Positions 9,011 through 17,075 of a DNA stretch of 64,000 bases are shown piece by piece. The notes under the pieces were generated by a model. It was not told the DNA's origin and made no database searches. It saw only the letters and a list, made by a program, of their open reading frames with translations. Position numbers and translations under genes: made by a program. The stretch is from Spirillospora albida. Lineage in GTDB: Bacteria; Actinomycetota; Actinomycetes; Streptosporangiales; Streptosporangiaceae. Position 1 is the first letter of the stretch. Every line of letters begins with the position of its first letter. The DNA lies in contig NZ_JOFJ01000008.1 of assembly GCF_000718255.1 (NCBI RefSeq), positions 173,936 through 237,935 of the forward strand, written 5' to 3'.

Positions 9011-9042
9011 TCAATAGAGCTGGTGGAGCAAGATCCTATTGA
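9011..9042. promoter_or_regulatory. Inverted repeat upstream of the DUF6230 gene
   Basis: Perfect 7-bp arms TCAATAG (9011-9017) and CTATTGA (9036-9042) are separated by 18 bp, in the most AT-rich part of the DUF6230 upstream region. This could be an operator for an unlinked regulator. Confidence 0.4.
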
Positions 9043-9080
9043 TCACGGAAAGTGACATTTCAGAGGCGGAAGGCCCGCCG

Positions 9081-9103
9081 CTCCGGGGCCGAAGGTCCCG
9101 GAG
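9081..9103 (-). terminator. Candidate terminator of the receiver-domain gene
   Basis: CTCCGGG and CCCGGAG form a 7-bp stem around a 9-nt loop, 44 nt downstream of the minus-strand receiver gene. There is no U tract, as usual in this GC range. Confidence 0.35.
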
Positions 9104-9146
9104 AACCCAGGCCGCGCCTCGCCCGGCGGCACGTCGGGTACCCGGT

Positions 9147-9764
9147 TCACTGCCCGGCGGAGAACGCCTCCAGCGCCGCCCGCAGCTCCGCCACGTGGTC
9201 GGGCAGCTCCTCCGCCGGAAGACCGGCCTGCTGCCGTGCGACGTCCTCCTCGATGAGCACGAGCCGCTCGTCGAGGGCCTTCAGCACCCGCTCGGCGCCG
9301 TCCGCCGCACCGCCGGCCCCGGCGGCGTCGTCCTCCAGCGTCCGGCGCAGCAGCTCGGCCTGCCCGCGGAGCCGCTCGGTCCGGCGGTGCAGCTCCACGA
9401 AGATCGACACCTTGGCGCGCAGCAGCCACGGGTCGAACGGCTTGGTGAGGTAGTCGACCGCGCCCGCCGCGTAGCCCCGGTACGCCTGCTCGCCGGAGGC
9501 GCCCCCGGCGGTGAGGAAGATGATGGGGATGTCGCGGGTGCGGGGCCGAGCCTTGATCCGCCCGGCGGTCTCGAACCCGTCCATCTCCGGCATCACGACG
9601 TCCAGCAGGATCAGCGCGAAGTCGTCGGTCAGCAGCTCGCGCAGCGCCTCCTCGCCCGACGACGCGAGGACGAGGTCGACCGGCAGCGCGTCCAGCACCG
9701 CGGCGAGCGCGATGAGGTTCTCCTCGCGGTCGTCGACGGCCAGGACCTTCGTCGGCTTCGGCAC
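9147..9764 (-). CDS. Single-domain response regulator with C-terminal coiled coil
   Basis: 205 residues. A CheY-like receiver occupies about 5-120, with VDDREE acidic residues, phospho-acceptor Asp in LILLDVVMPEMDG, and the LTKPFDPW lysine. The remainder (about 125-205) is a Leu/Arg/Glu-rich helix or coiled coil, not a DNA-binding domain. Such proteins pass phosphate or interact with partner kinases, and the receiver resembles those found with hybrid kinases. No kinase is directly adjacent on the same transcript; a separate two-component pair lies 76 nt upstream. Confidence 0.85.
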   Translation of the reverse strand: MPKPTKVLAVDDREENLIALAAVLDALPVDLVLASSGEEALRELLTDDFALILLDVVMPEMDGFETAGRIKARPRTRDIPIIFLTAGGASGEQAYRGYAAGAVDYLTKPFDPWLLRAKVSIFVELHRRTERLRGQAELLRRTLEDDAAGAGGAADGAERVLKALDERLVLIEEDVARQQAGLPAEELPDHVAELRAALEAFSAGQ

Positions 9765-9840
9765 CGGGCTCCTTCACACGGTCGGCTGACGGACTGCCCG
9801 CCAAGCCTGTCATGCCCGCGCCCGCCGTGACAGCCGATCC

Positions 9841-10518
9841 CTAGGGCAGCCACCCCGGCTTCACCAGCCCCGTCTCGTACGCGAACACGACGAGCTGCGC
9901 CCGGTCGCGCGCGCCGAGCTTCACCATCGTCCGGCTGACATGCGTTTTCGCGGTCGCCGGGCTGACCACCAGGCGGGCGGCGATCTCCTCGTTGGACAGG
10001 CCCTCGCCGACCAGCGCCATCACCTCCCGCTCCCGGTCGGTCAGCGCGTTCAGCACCGCGTTCAGGCGCGGCGACGCGACCGGCTCCTTCGCCCGCGCGG
10101 CGAACTCGGCGATGAGCCGCCGGGTGACGCTCGGCGAGAGCAGCGCGTCGCCCGCCGCGACGGCCCGGACGGCGTGGATCAGCTCGACCGGCTCGGTGTC
10201 CTTCACGAGGAACCCGCTGGCCCCGCCGCGCAGCGCCTCGAAGACGTACTCGTCGAGCTCGAACGTGGTGAGGATGACGATGTGGACGCCGTCGAGCCGC
10301 GCGTCGGCGGCGATCTGCCGGGTCGCCGACAGGCCGTCCAGGCCGGGCATGCGGATGTCCATCAGGATGACGTCGGGACGCAGCCGCCGCGCGTCCGCCA
10401 CCGCCGCGGCGCCGTCGCCCGCCTCGCCGACGACCTCGATGTCGGGCTGGGCGTCCAGCAGCGCCCGGAACCCCGCGCGGACGAGCGCCTGGTCGTCCGC
10501 CAGCAGCACCTTGATCAT
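9841..10518 (-). CDS. NarL/DesR-type LuxR-family response regulator
   Basis: 225 residues. The receiver domain (1-120) has the DD pair, VILMDIRMPGLDG aspartate and VKDTE lysine. The C-terminal LuxR HTH contains LTDREREVMALVGEGLSNEEIA and ends KLGARDRAQLV. The start codon overlaps the stop of the upstream sensor kinase (ATGA), so the two are coupled and are the cognate pair. The target genes cannot be read from the sequence; no transporter is attached to the pair, unlike many DesKR operons. Confidence 0.92.
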   Translation of the reverse strand: MIKVLLADDQALVRAGFRALLDAQPDIEVVGEAGDGAAAVADARRLRPDVILMDIRMPGLDGLSATRQIAADARLDGVHIVILTTFELDEYVFEALRGGASGFLVKDTEPVELIHAVRAVAAGDALLSPSVTRRLIAEFAARAKEPVASPRLNAVLNALTDREREVMALVGEGLSNEEIAARLVVSPATAKTHVSRTMVKLGARDRAQLVVFAYETGLVKPGWLP

Positions 10519-11774
10519 TCCGTCTCCCCTTCCCGGGGCGGCGGCGTGTCGAGCGGCAGCCGCGCCTCGACCGTGAACCCGCCGCCGGTGCGCGGCCCGG
10601 CGCTGAACGCGCCGCCGAGCGCGGCGGCCCGCTCCCGCATGCCGCGGATGCCGCTGCCGCCCGACCGGTCGTCCAGCAGGGGGGCGCCGCGCCCGTCGTC
10701 CTGGACCCGGATCACGATCTCGTCCTCACCGTAGGCGATCCGGACCCGCGCCGTCACCGGCCCCGGACCGGCGTGCCGCGTCACGTTCGTCAGCGACTCC
10801 TGGACGATCCGGAACGCGGCGAGGTCGGTGCTCGCGTGCAGCGGCCGCCGCTCTCCGGCGACCTCCAGCTCCACGCGGAGCCCGGCGGCACGGGCGCGGC
10901 CGAGCAGCTCCTCGAGCCGTTCGAGGCCCGCGGTGGGTGATCGGGGCGCGCTCTCGCCGTCCGCGCGCAGCGCCCCGATCACCCCCCGCATCTCGGTGAG
11001 GGCCTCCTTGCTCGCCTCCTTGATCGCGGCGAGCGCGGTGCGGGCCTGCCCCGGGTCGTCGTCCATGAGGTGCAGGGCGACGCCCGCCTGCACGTTGATC
11101 ATCGAGATGTTGTGGGCGAGGACGTCGTGCAGCTCCCGCGCCATCCGCAGCCGCTCCTCGCTGACCTGGCGGCGCTCCTCCTCGGCGCGGCTGCGGGCCG
11201 TCTCGGCGGCCTTCTGGGCCCGCATCCGGACGAGTTCGGCGGTGACGAGCACGACCAGCGCCCAGCCGGTCACGAACGTCATCGCGATCAGGCTCGGCTC
11301 CTCGACCGGGAACGGCCGGCCGCCGGTGCCGCGCCGCTCGAACGGGACGCCGATCACCGAGGTGAGCGTGAAGTACCCGGTCAGCGCCGCGCCGGTGCCC
11401 CCCCACGCGGCCACCCGGTGCCCCGTCATGACGGCGCCGAACATGGCGATCGCGACCGCGAACGGCGCCGGACCGTAGGGGTAGGCGCGCAGGTAGTACA
11501 GCCCGGCGAGCGTGGCGACGGCGGCGAGCGTGAGCACCGGCCAGCGGCGGCGCAGCAGCAGCAGCGCGGGCCCGCCGACGAGGATGGCGACGCCGAGCGG
11601 GTCGAGCGCGGTGCTGCCGATCGGCTCCCCGTGCTCCCAGGGGCCCCGGTCCTCCTGGGCGCCGTACGTCCCCATCAGCATGACGGCCGCCGCGAAGGCC
11701 GGCAGGACCCAGACGGGCCACCGGGCGGGACGCGGCGGATGCGGCCGGGCCCGCGCGGACGGCGTTGTGCTCAT
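10515..11774 (-). CDS. DesK/NarX-type membrane sensor histidine kinase
   Basis: 419 residues. About five hydrophobic segments (25-190) lead into a HisKA_3 dimerisation domain with phospho-acceptor motif ARELHDVLAHNISMI and a HATPase domain (DDGRGAP, GSGIRGMRERA). It has short loops and no folded extracellular domain, so sensing is probably in or at the membrane. Start ATG 11774 is chosen because the translated product upstream is Arg/Ala-rich shadow sequence. A second Met lies three codons upstream in frame. It is the first gene of the pair with the overlapping response regulator. Confidence 0.9.
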   Translation of the reverse strand: MSTTPSARARPHPPRPARWPVWVLPAFAAAVMLMGTYGAQEDRGPWEHGEPIGSTALDPLGVAILVGGPALLLLRRRWPVLTLAAVATLAGLYYLRAYPYGPAPFAVAIAMFGAVMTGHRVAAWGGTGAALTGYFTLTSVIGVPFERRGTGGRPFPVEEPSLIAMTFVTGWALVVLVTAELVRMRAQKAAETARSRAEEERRQVSEERLRMARELHDVLAHNISMINVQAGVALHLMDDDPGQARTALAAIKEASKEALTEMRGVIGALRADGESAPRSPTAGLERLEELLGRARAAGLRVELEVAGERRPLHASTDLAAFRIVQESLTNVTRHAGPGPVTARVRIAYGEDEIVIRVQDDGRGAPLLDDRSGGSGIRGMRERAAALGGAFSAGPRTGGGFTVEARLPLDTPPPREGETE

Positions 11775-11860
11775 GCTCCAGCACGTTAGCCACCGGCGCC
11801 CGGCGCCGCATCGGCCCGGGGGAGTCACCGTGCGTACTCCCGCGGAGGTAGCCGGGCGTC

Positions 11861-12679
11861 TCAGGCCGTCCAGCCGATCGGGAGGCGGTCGAAGCCGTTC
11901 CGCGCGCCCGACCGCGCGGGGACCGGCTCGCCCGCCGGGACGGCCCGCCCCGGGCGGTCCAGCAGCGCGCACAGGAACGCCCGCAGGTGCGTGCGCGCCA
12001 GCAGCGCGCCCAGGCAGGCGCGGGACCCGTACCCGAACGCGACGTGCGGGCGGGCGCCGCGTCCCGGCAGGTAGCGGTCGGGCTCGAACCGGCCGGGCTC
12101 GGGGAACGCGTCCCCGTCGCGGTTCGCGGACGCCAGCCACAGCGTCACCCGCTCGCCCGGAAGCAGCGGCACCCGGCCCAGGGCGGTGGCGCGCCGCACC
12201 GTCCGCCGGACCCGCGCGACGGGCGTCCACCAGCGGAGCATCTCCTCGACGGCGCTGTCGAGGAGACGGTCGTCGGCGCGCTCCGCGCGGAGCCGCGCGT
12301 AGGAGCCCGGGTGGTGCAGCAGCGCGGCCAGCCCGCCGGCGAGGGTGTTGCGGAGGGTCTCCGGCAGGTCGGCCGCGACCTGGGCGAAGTCGACGGGCGT
12401 GTCGTCGGGGATACGGCTCAGCAGCGCGGCGGCGGGCGGGTCCATGTCGAGCGGGGCGTCGCCGCCGGCCGGGGCGGCGCCGGAGGACGGGCCGTGCAGG
12501 ATCCCGTCAGGTTCCGGCGCGAACATCTCCGGGTGCGCGAGGGCGTGCCGGACGTCGGCGTACCGCAGCACGGCCCATGCGCCGGCGCCGCCGGCGGACC
12601 GCCCGTCCAGCCAGACCACCGGCGTCCGGCGGCGCAGCCGGTCCAGCCGGTCGTAGGGGACGCTCAGCCCGCGAGCCAT
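11861..12679 (-). CDS. Shortened cytochrome P450-like protein lacking the distal haem pocket
   Basis: 272 residues against about 400 for bacterial P450s. The proximal half is well preserved: ExxR (E146-R149), the beta/meander region ASANRDGDAFPEPGRFEPDR, and the haem loop FGYGSRACLG with axial Cys222. The N-terminal A/B region is also present. Between about residues 80 and 115 the C-helix HxxxR motif, helices D-H and the oxygen-activating (A/G)GxxTT of helix I have collapsed. Only NTLAGGLAALLHHP remains of helix I. It overlaps the response regulator by 16 bp and is third in a kinase-regulator-P450 operon. The frame is intact and codon use is normal, so it looks selected rather than decayed. 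Haem sensing or a structural role is inference. Confidence 0.75.
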   Translation of the reverse strand: MARGLSVPYDRLDRLRRRTPVVWLDGRSAGGAGAWAVLRYADVRHALAHPEMFAPEPDGILHGPSSGAAPAGGDAPLDMDPPAAALLSRIPDDTPVDFAQVAADLPETLRNTLAGGLAALLHHPGSYARLRAERADDRLLDSAVEEMLRWWTPVARVRRTVRRATALGRVPLLPGERVTLWLASANRDGDAFPEPGRFEPDRYLPGRGARPHVAFGYGSRACLGALLARTHLRAFLCALLDRPGRAVPAGEPVPARSGARNGFDRLPIGWTA

Positions 12680-13311
12680 TCTCCCGTCTCCACGCTGACG
12701 AGCCCGTGCCGGGCCGCCTCGATGACGGCCTCGCGCTGCGAGTGCACGCCGAGCTTGGTGAGGACGCTCTGCACGTGGCTGCGCGCGGTGCTGCGGGTGA
12801 CGCCCATCGCCCGCGCGAGGGCCTGCGTCGACTCGCCGCGGGCGAGCCGGGTCAGCACCTCGCGTTCGCGCGGGGTGAGGAACCGCGCGACCCGGTGCGC
12901 CTCGCTGCGCGGCCGGTCCGCGCCCGTCGGCGGCCTCCGTTCGGCGACGACCTCGCCGGCCTCGACGCGGGTCAGGAGGGCGAGGATGTCGCCCGCCTGC
13001 TGACCCTTGTGCGCGAACCCCCGGACGCCCGCCGCGACCCCCGCGTCCAGCACGCGCTGCTCCAGGAAGCCGGTGAGGACGACGTACCGGGTGCGGGGCG
13101 CGGCGGCCCGCAGCCGCGGCATCCAGTCGAGCGCCGTGCCCGACGGGAACCGCAGGTCGATCAGGCAGATGTCGGGCTGCGCCGCGCGCAGCAGCGGCAG
13201 CGCCTCCGCCGGGGAGTAGCCGACCCCGACGACGGTGTGCCCGGCGTCGGCGAGCACGAGCGACAGGGAGTCGGCGAAGACGGCGTGGTCGTCGCAGATG
13301 AGCACCCTCAT
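12664..13311 (-). CDS. LuxR-family response regulator (paired with soluble kinase)
   Basis: 215 residues. The receiver has ICDDHAVF, LIDLRFPSG as the phospho-acceptor region and AHKGQQ at the conserved lysine. The HTH reads LTPREREVLTRLARGESTQALARAMGVTRSTARSHVQSV. The ATGA overlap with the kinase and the 16-bp overlap with the P450-like gene show tight coupling. The C-terminus is slightly longer than usual (VSVETGEWLAG). Confidence 0.9.
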   Translation of the reverse strand: MRVLICDDHAVFADSLSLVLADAGHTVVGVGYSPAEALPLLRAAQPDICLIDLRFPSGTALDWMPRLRAAAPRTRYVVLTGFLEQRVLDAGVAAGVRGFAHKGQQAGDILALLTRVEAGEVVAERRPPTGADRPRSEAHRVARFLTPREREVLTRLARGESTQALARAMGVTRSTARSHVQSVLTKLGVHSQREAVIEAARHGLVSVETGEWLAG

Positions 13312-14087
13312 GGATGGCGCCGCCAGTCGTCGGCCTCCGGCTCCGGATCGGCGGCGGGGACGGGCGGAGAGGACGGCAGCAGCATCCGGACCCGGGCGCC
13401 GCCCAGCTCGCACGTCCGGATCTCCAGGGCGCCGCCGTAGCCGGAGATGAGGTCGTGGACGATGCCGAGGCCGAGCGACGCGAGCCCGCGCGGGGCCGCC
13501 GGACCGGCTGCTCCGAAGCCGGGGCCGTCGTCGTCGATCCGGATCTCGACCCGGTCCCCGTCGTGGGCGACCCGCACGTCCACCCGGCCGGCGGCGAGCC
13601 GGCAGGCGTTGTCGAGGACGTTGCGGACCGCGCGCCACAGCGCCACCGGGTCGATGTGGGCCCACGCCTCGCCGCCCGTGAAGGAGATCGAGCGCGCGGT
13701 GGCGAGCCGCATCCCGGTGACGACCTCGGCGGCGAGCTCGTCGACGCGGATCCGCTCGTACCCCGGCGGGACGTCGCCGAAGTCGCCCTCGTCGAGCCGG
13801 CGGAGCAGATGGTCGAGCCAGCGGGTCTCGCCGAGGAGCTGCTCGACGCGGGCGCGGCTGCCGGTGCCGATGTCGTCGGCCACCGCGACGGCGGACGCCA
13901 GCATGACGATCGTGCCGAGCTCGTGCCGGATGTCGTGGCGCAGCCGGCGCCGCCCCAGCTCGTCGTCGTCGCGCGGAGCCGTCGGGTCCGCGTGCGGCGG
14001 GCACCGGAACGGGTCGGCGGAGGGGAGCGTCGCGGCTCCGGTGGGCTCCTCGCGCGGTGGCGAGGACCGAGACTTCCCCTGGTACAT
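13308..14087 (-). CDS. Soluble histidine kinase
   Basis: 259 residues with no membrane segment. The H-box RHDIRHELGTIVMLAS is followed by a dimerisation helix pair and a HATPase with N-box NVLDNACRL, DDDGPGFG and GLGIVHDLISGYGG. The N-terminal 50 residues are Pro/Ser-rich with no recognisable sensor domain, so the signal must come from a partner protein or from the cytoplasm. Start ATG 14087 (MYQGKSRSSPP) has a good GGGGG at the right spacing. A GTG at 14168 would add 27 residues. It is the first gene of the operon with the regulator and the P450-like protein. Confidence 0.85.
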   Translation of the reverse strand: MYQGKSRSSPPREEPTGAATLPSADPFRCPPHADPTAPRDDDELGRRRLRHDIRHELGTIVMLASAVAVADDIGTGSRARVEQLLGETRWLDHLLRRLDEGDFGDVPPGYERIRVDELAAEVVTGMRLATARSISFTGGEAWAHIDPVALWRAVRNVLDNACRLAAGRVDVRVAHDGDRVEIRIDDDGPGFGAAGPAAPRGLASLGLGIVHDLISGYGGALEIRTCELGGARVRMLLPSSPPVPAADPEPEADDWRRHP

Positions 14088-14343
14088 GAATAACCCCCGT
14101 CTGATATTGCCGGCACCGACTCGACGGTCACCCGAAAGGGTGGGTGTGTCCAGATGAAAGGACGCCACATGGTGCAGCCTGACCGGAAGTGGACAAGTAA
14201 TCGGGCAGGTAAACTCGTGCCTTTGACTCTGCGTCCTGTCAGGATTGTCGGCTTGCTCTGTTTCCTTTCTTCATGCCGACGTCGTAGCCGCCTTGCGCCT
14301 ATGGACGGGTGCGCCGGACCGCTCGCCGGGCGACGCTCACCCT

Positions 14344-15909
14344 ATGCCGACGGTCACATTTCTCGGACATGCGGGGGTGGCGCTGCACGCCACGGCGTTC
14401 CGGCTGCTCGCGGACCCGTGGCTCGCGCCGACGGGGGCCTTCCTCGGGTCCTGGCACCAGTATCCCCGAAACGATCACCTTGACCTGGACGGCGTCCTCG
14501 ACGCCGACTGGATCGCGATCTCGCACGAACACCTAGATCATTTCGATCCATGGGTCATCGAGCGCCTTCCGAAGAGGACGAGAATCCTCATTCCGCACTA
14601 CCCCGGACCGGCCTTCCGGGAACGCATCACCACGGTCGCGGGTGCCCGCCAGGTAATCGAGATACCGGCCTGGGAGAAATTCCCGCTGGACAATAGGGGA
14701 TCTTGGATCACGGCGATTCCGGAGCTGTCTCCGATGTGCCACGACGCCGCCTTTCTGGTGGTCGCCGACGGGCGCGCCGTCCTGCACTGCAACGACGCCC
14801 GGCTGACCGCCGCGCAGGCGCGCCGAGCGAAGCACCTGGCGGGCGACCGGCTCGACCTGATGGCGGTGCAGACGTCCGGGGCGTCCTGGCACCCGATCTG
14901 CTACGAGTACCCGGCCGCGGAGATGGCGCGGCATTCGCTGGGCAAGCGGGTGTCGAAGCTCCGCGCCGTGCAGCGCCTCGTCCGGCAGACCGAGCCCGAG
15001 CTGGCGGTGCCGTTCGCCGGGCCGCCCTGCTTCCTGGACGCGGACGTCCGCGGCCTGAACTGGGTCCTCGACCGCGAGACCGGCGCGTTCTGCGACCCGG
15101 AGGCCGCGACGGACTGGCTGCGCGAGCACCTGCCCGCGCAGCGCTGGGACCACTTCGAACCCGGTGACGTGCTCGACCTCGACACCGGCGCGGTCGTCCG
15201 CGACCCGGTGTCGGCGGAGTTCTCCTTCGCGGACGCCGGCCGCGCGGCCTACCTGGAGCGGTACGCCGCCGACCGGGCCGGGCACATCGCGGCCGCCGTC
15301 GCGGAGTTCCCCGAGCCGGGGCCGGGCCTGTACGACCGCTTCGCCGAGCACTTCCGGCATCTCGGCGGGCTGAGCGACTACTTCCTGAAGCAGATCGCGA
15401 TGCTGGTCCGGTTCGAGATCACCGGCCCGCACGGCGGCACCTGGGACGTCGACTTCACCCCGGACGGGCTGACCATCGGTCCCGCCGACCCCGCCGCCCG
15501 CCCGCACTACCGCGTCACCACCGCCGGCCGGTGGGTGGACGCGGTGCTCACCGGCAGGCTGGCGTGGGAGGACGTCCTGATCTCCTTCCGGGTCGGCCTC
15601 TACCGGGACCCGGACGTCTACAACGACTACCTCGTCGGGCTGCTCAAGCACGCGAACGCGCCCGCGCTGCGGGCGGTCGAGATGTACGAGACGTGCCGGG
15701 ACGAGAGCGAGCGGATCGTCGTCGAGAGCGCCGGCCGCCGCTACGACATCCCCCGCTACTGCCCGCACGCGGGCGAGGACCTGGCGGTCGGCGCGGTCGT
15801 CCGCGACGGGCTGGTGCACTGCCTCGCGCACAACTTCGCCTTCGACCTGGAGACCGGCGCGTGCGTGAACGCGCGGGCGGCGAACCTGACGAGCCGTCCC
15901 CTCGGCTGA
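14344..15909 (+). CDS. Metallo-beta-lactamase fold / Rieske [2Fe-2S] domain protein
   Basis: 521 residues. The N-terminal UlaG-like MBL domain has metal motif H61-x-H63-x-D65-H66 in ISHEHLDHFD. A middle region (about 330-450) may be SCP2-like. The C-terminal Rieske cluster has C473-x-H475 and C493-x2-H496 (CPHAGED then HCLAHNF). CMP-Neu5Ac hydroxylase (CMAH) also combines Rieske and MBL domains but in the opposite order. This protein may therefore be an oxygenase-like or hydrolytic enzyme that receives electrons through the Rieske centre. No sialic-acid genes are present, so the substrate is unknown. The start lacks a clear Shine-Dalgarno but fits the domain start TVTFLGHAG. Confidence 0.85.
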   Translation: MPTVTFLGHAGVALHATAFRLLADPWLAPTGAFLGSWHQYPRNDHLDLDGVLDADWIAISHEHLDHFDPWVIERLPKRTRILIPHYPGPAFRERITTVAGARQVIEIPAWEKFPLDNRGSWITAIPELSPMCHDAAFLVVADGRAVLHCNDARLTAAQARRAKHLAGDRLDLMAVQTSGASWHPICYEYPAAEMARHSLGKRVSKLRAVQRLVRQTEPELAVPFAGPPCFLDADVRGLNWVLDRETGAFCDPEAATDWLREHLPAQRWDHFEPGDVLDLDTGAVVRDPVSAEFSFADAGRAAYLERYAADRAGHIAAAVAEFPEPGPGLYDRFAEHFRHLGGLSDYFLKQIAMLVRFEITGPHGGTWDVDFTPDGLTIGPADPAARPHYRVTTAGRWVDAVLTGRLAWEDVLISFRVGLYRDPDVYNDYLVGLLKHANAPALRAVEMYETCRDESERIVVESAGRRYDIPRYCPHAGEDLAVGAVVRDGLVHCLAHNFAFDLETGACVNARAANLTSRPLG

Positions 15910-15944
15910 CGTGCTAGGTTTTCCCGGGGTTTCTGGGGGTTTGG

Positions 15945-16094
15945 GTGAATCGCAGCAAGGCCGGCCTGATGGCCGTCGGTTTCGTCGTGGCCGTCGTCGT
16001 GATGGAGATCCTGGCGTTGAAGCTGGGCTCCTTCGACTTCCCCGTCCCGGACGAACCGTCCCGGACGGCCGTCGCCGAGAACCCCGGGCAGTAG
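15945..16094 (+). CDS. Small single-pass membrane protein, 49 residues
   Basis: GTG start with GGGGGT 4 nt upstream and a TAGGTT -10-like sequence at 15914-15919. The product begins VNRSKAGLMAVGF, has one hydrophobic helix (residues 7-26) and ends in a short acidic/Pro tail (PVPDEPSRTAVAENPGQ). No family is recognised. It follows the MBL-Rieske gene by 35 nt on the same strand and is convergent with the exopolysaccharide operon. Confidence 0.6.
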   Translation: MNRSKAGLMAVGFVVAVVVMEILALKLGSFDFPVPDEPSRTAVAENPGQ

Positions 16095-16119
16095 CGGAGA
16101 CCGGTCGACGGCGCGGGTC

Positions 16120-17040
16120 CTACCCGCGGGCGTGCCGCGCGCGGAGGATGCCCTGCAGGTCGGGCTGGTCGCCGCCGGCCGCGTCCGCGAGCGTCGGGCA
16201 CGCCCATTCCTTCTGCCGCCCCCACGAGTACGAGACCTCCAGCGGGGCGCGCGGGGCGAGCCGGTCCCAGCGCTCCAGGATCTGCCGGAACTGCCGCTCG
16301 GTGGGCAGCCAGTACTGCTTGTCGCCCTTCGAGCAGGTCTGGCCGAACGTCTGGAACACCGGAGCGACCATCGTCCGGGGGATGCCGGCCTTGTCGGCGA
16401 GCCGCACCATCCGGTCGATCGCGTCGATGTTGCAGTCGTCCTCGGCCTCGACCCCGCCCTTGCACGGGTACGGGTCCAGCCCGACGAGGTCGACGCCCGT
16501 GCGCTCCGGCGCGACCGGCTTCATCGGCCAGTCGGTGAGCGCGATGTAGGACACCTGCCCCGGCGCGTGCCGCCGGATGTGGTCGGCGCGGCGGCGGATC
16601 TCCCGCGCGATCCGCGGGCACTCCTCCGGGTTCGGCTCGTCGGACAGGTACCAGCCGTACACGCGCGGGTCGCGCCCGAACCGCTCGACGGCGCGCGTGA
16701 ACGCGGGGAAGTCCAGCTCGAAGCCGCCGCAGGTGAAGTTGCCGACCCACAGCATCGCCCGCATCCCGGCGGGGACGCGGGCGAGCTGCGACTCGTCCGG
16801 CTGCGCGTCGACGAGGTCGTAGCCGAGCGCCCGCAGCCGCGGGTAGTCGGCCGGATCGGTGTTCAGCGCGATCCGGCGCGTCCCGCCGGGCTGTGTGGCG
16901 GGCCGGCCGGGGGTGGCGAGCGGCCCCTCGTACGGCTCGTAGCCGGACGTGCGTTCGCGCAGGTAGAACAGCCCTCCCGCGGCCAGCACGAGCGCCGCGG
17001 CGACGGCCGTGATCGTGAACCGGGCGTCCCGGACGTCCAT
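16120..17040 (-). CDS. Membrane-anchored glycoside-hydrolase-like TIM-barrel protein
   Basis: 306 residues. A signal anchor (about 8-27, FTITAVAAALVLAAGGLFYL) precedes a cell-surface domain. That domain has alternating beta/alpha segments and the motif GWYLSDEPNPEEC, where the Asp-Glu sits at a barrel strand end as in many glycosidases. Later motifs include VGLDPYPCKGG and VAPVFQTFGQTC. Several Cys residues (CGG, EEC, YPC, DDC, TC, AC) suggest disulphides. It is the last gene of the exopolysaccharide operon, where it may trim or hydrolyse the polymer. The exact family and catalytic pair are not certain. Start ATG has GGGAGG at good spacing. Confidence 0.7.
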   Translation of the reverse strand: MDVRDARFTITAVAAALVLAAGGLFYLRERTSGYEPYEGPLATPGRPATQPGGTRRIALNTDPADYPRLRALGYDLVDAQPDESQLARVPAGMRAMLWVGNFTCGGFELDFPAFTRAVERFGRDPRVYGWYLSDEPNPEECPRIAREIRRRADHIRRHAPGQVSYIALTDWPMKPVAPERTGVDLVGLDPYPCKGGVEAEDDCNIDAIDRMVRLADKAGIPRTMVAPVFQTFGQTCSKGDKQYWLPTERQFRQILERWDRLAPRAPLEVSYSWGRQKEWACPTLADAAGGDQPDLQGILRARHARG

Positions 17041-17075
17041 GCCCTGCCTCCCTGCCGTTCCTCACCGACGCGCCG

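Noticed and set aside
11861..14170. A single 769-codon minus-strand protein joining the P450-like gene to sequence opposite or out of frame with the kinase and regulator
   Set aside because: Only the last 272 codons resemble a protein family; the upstream part is a shifted reading of the kinase and regulator genes.
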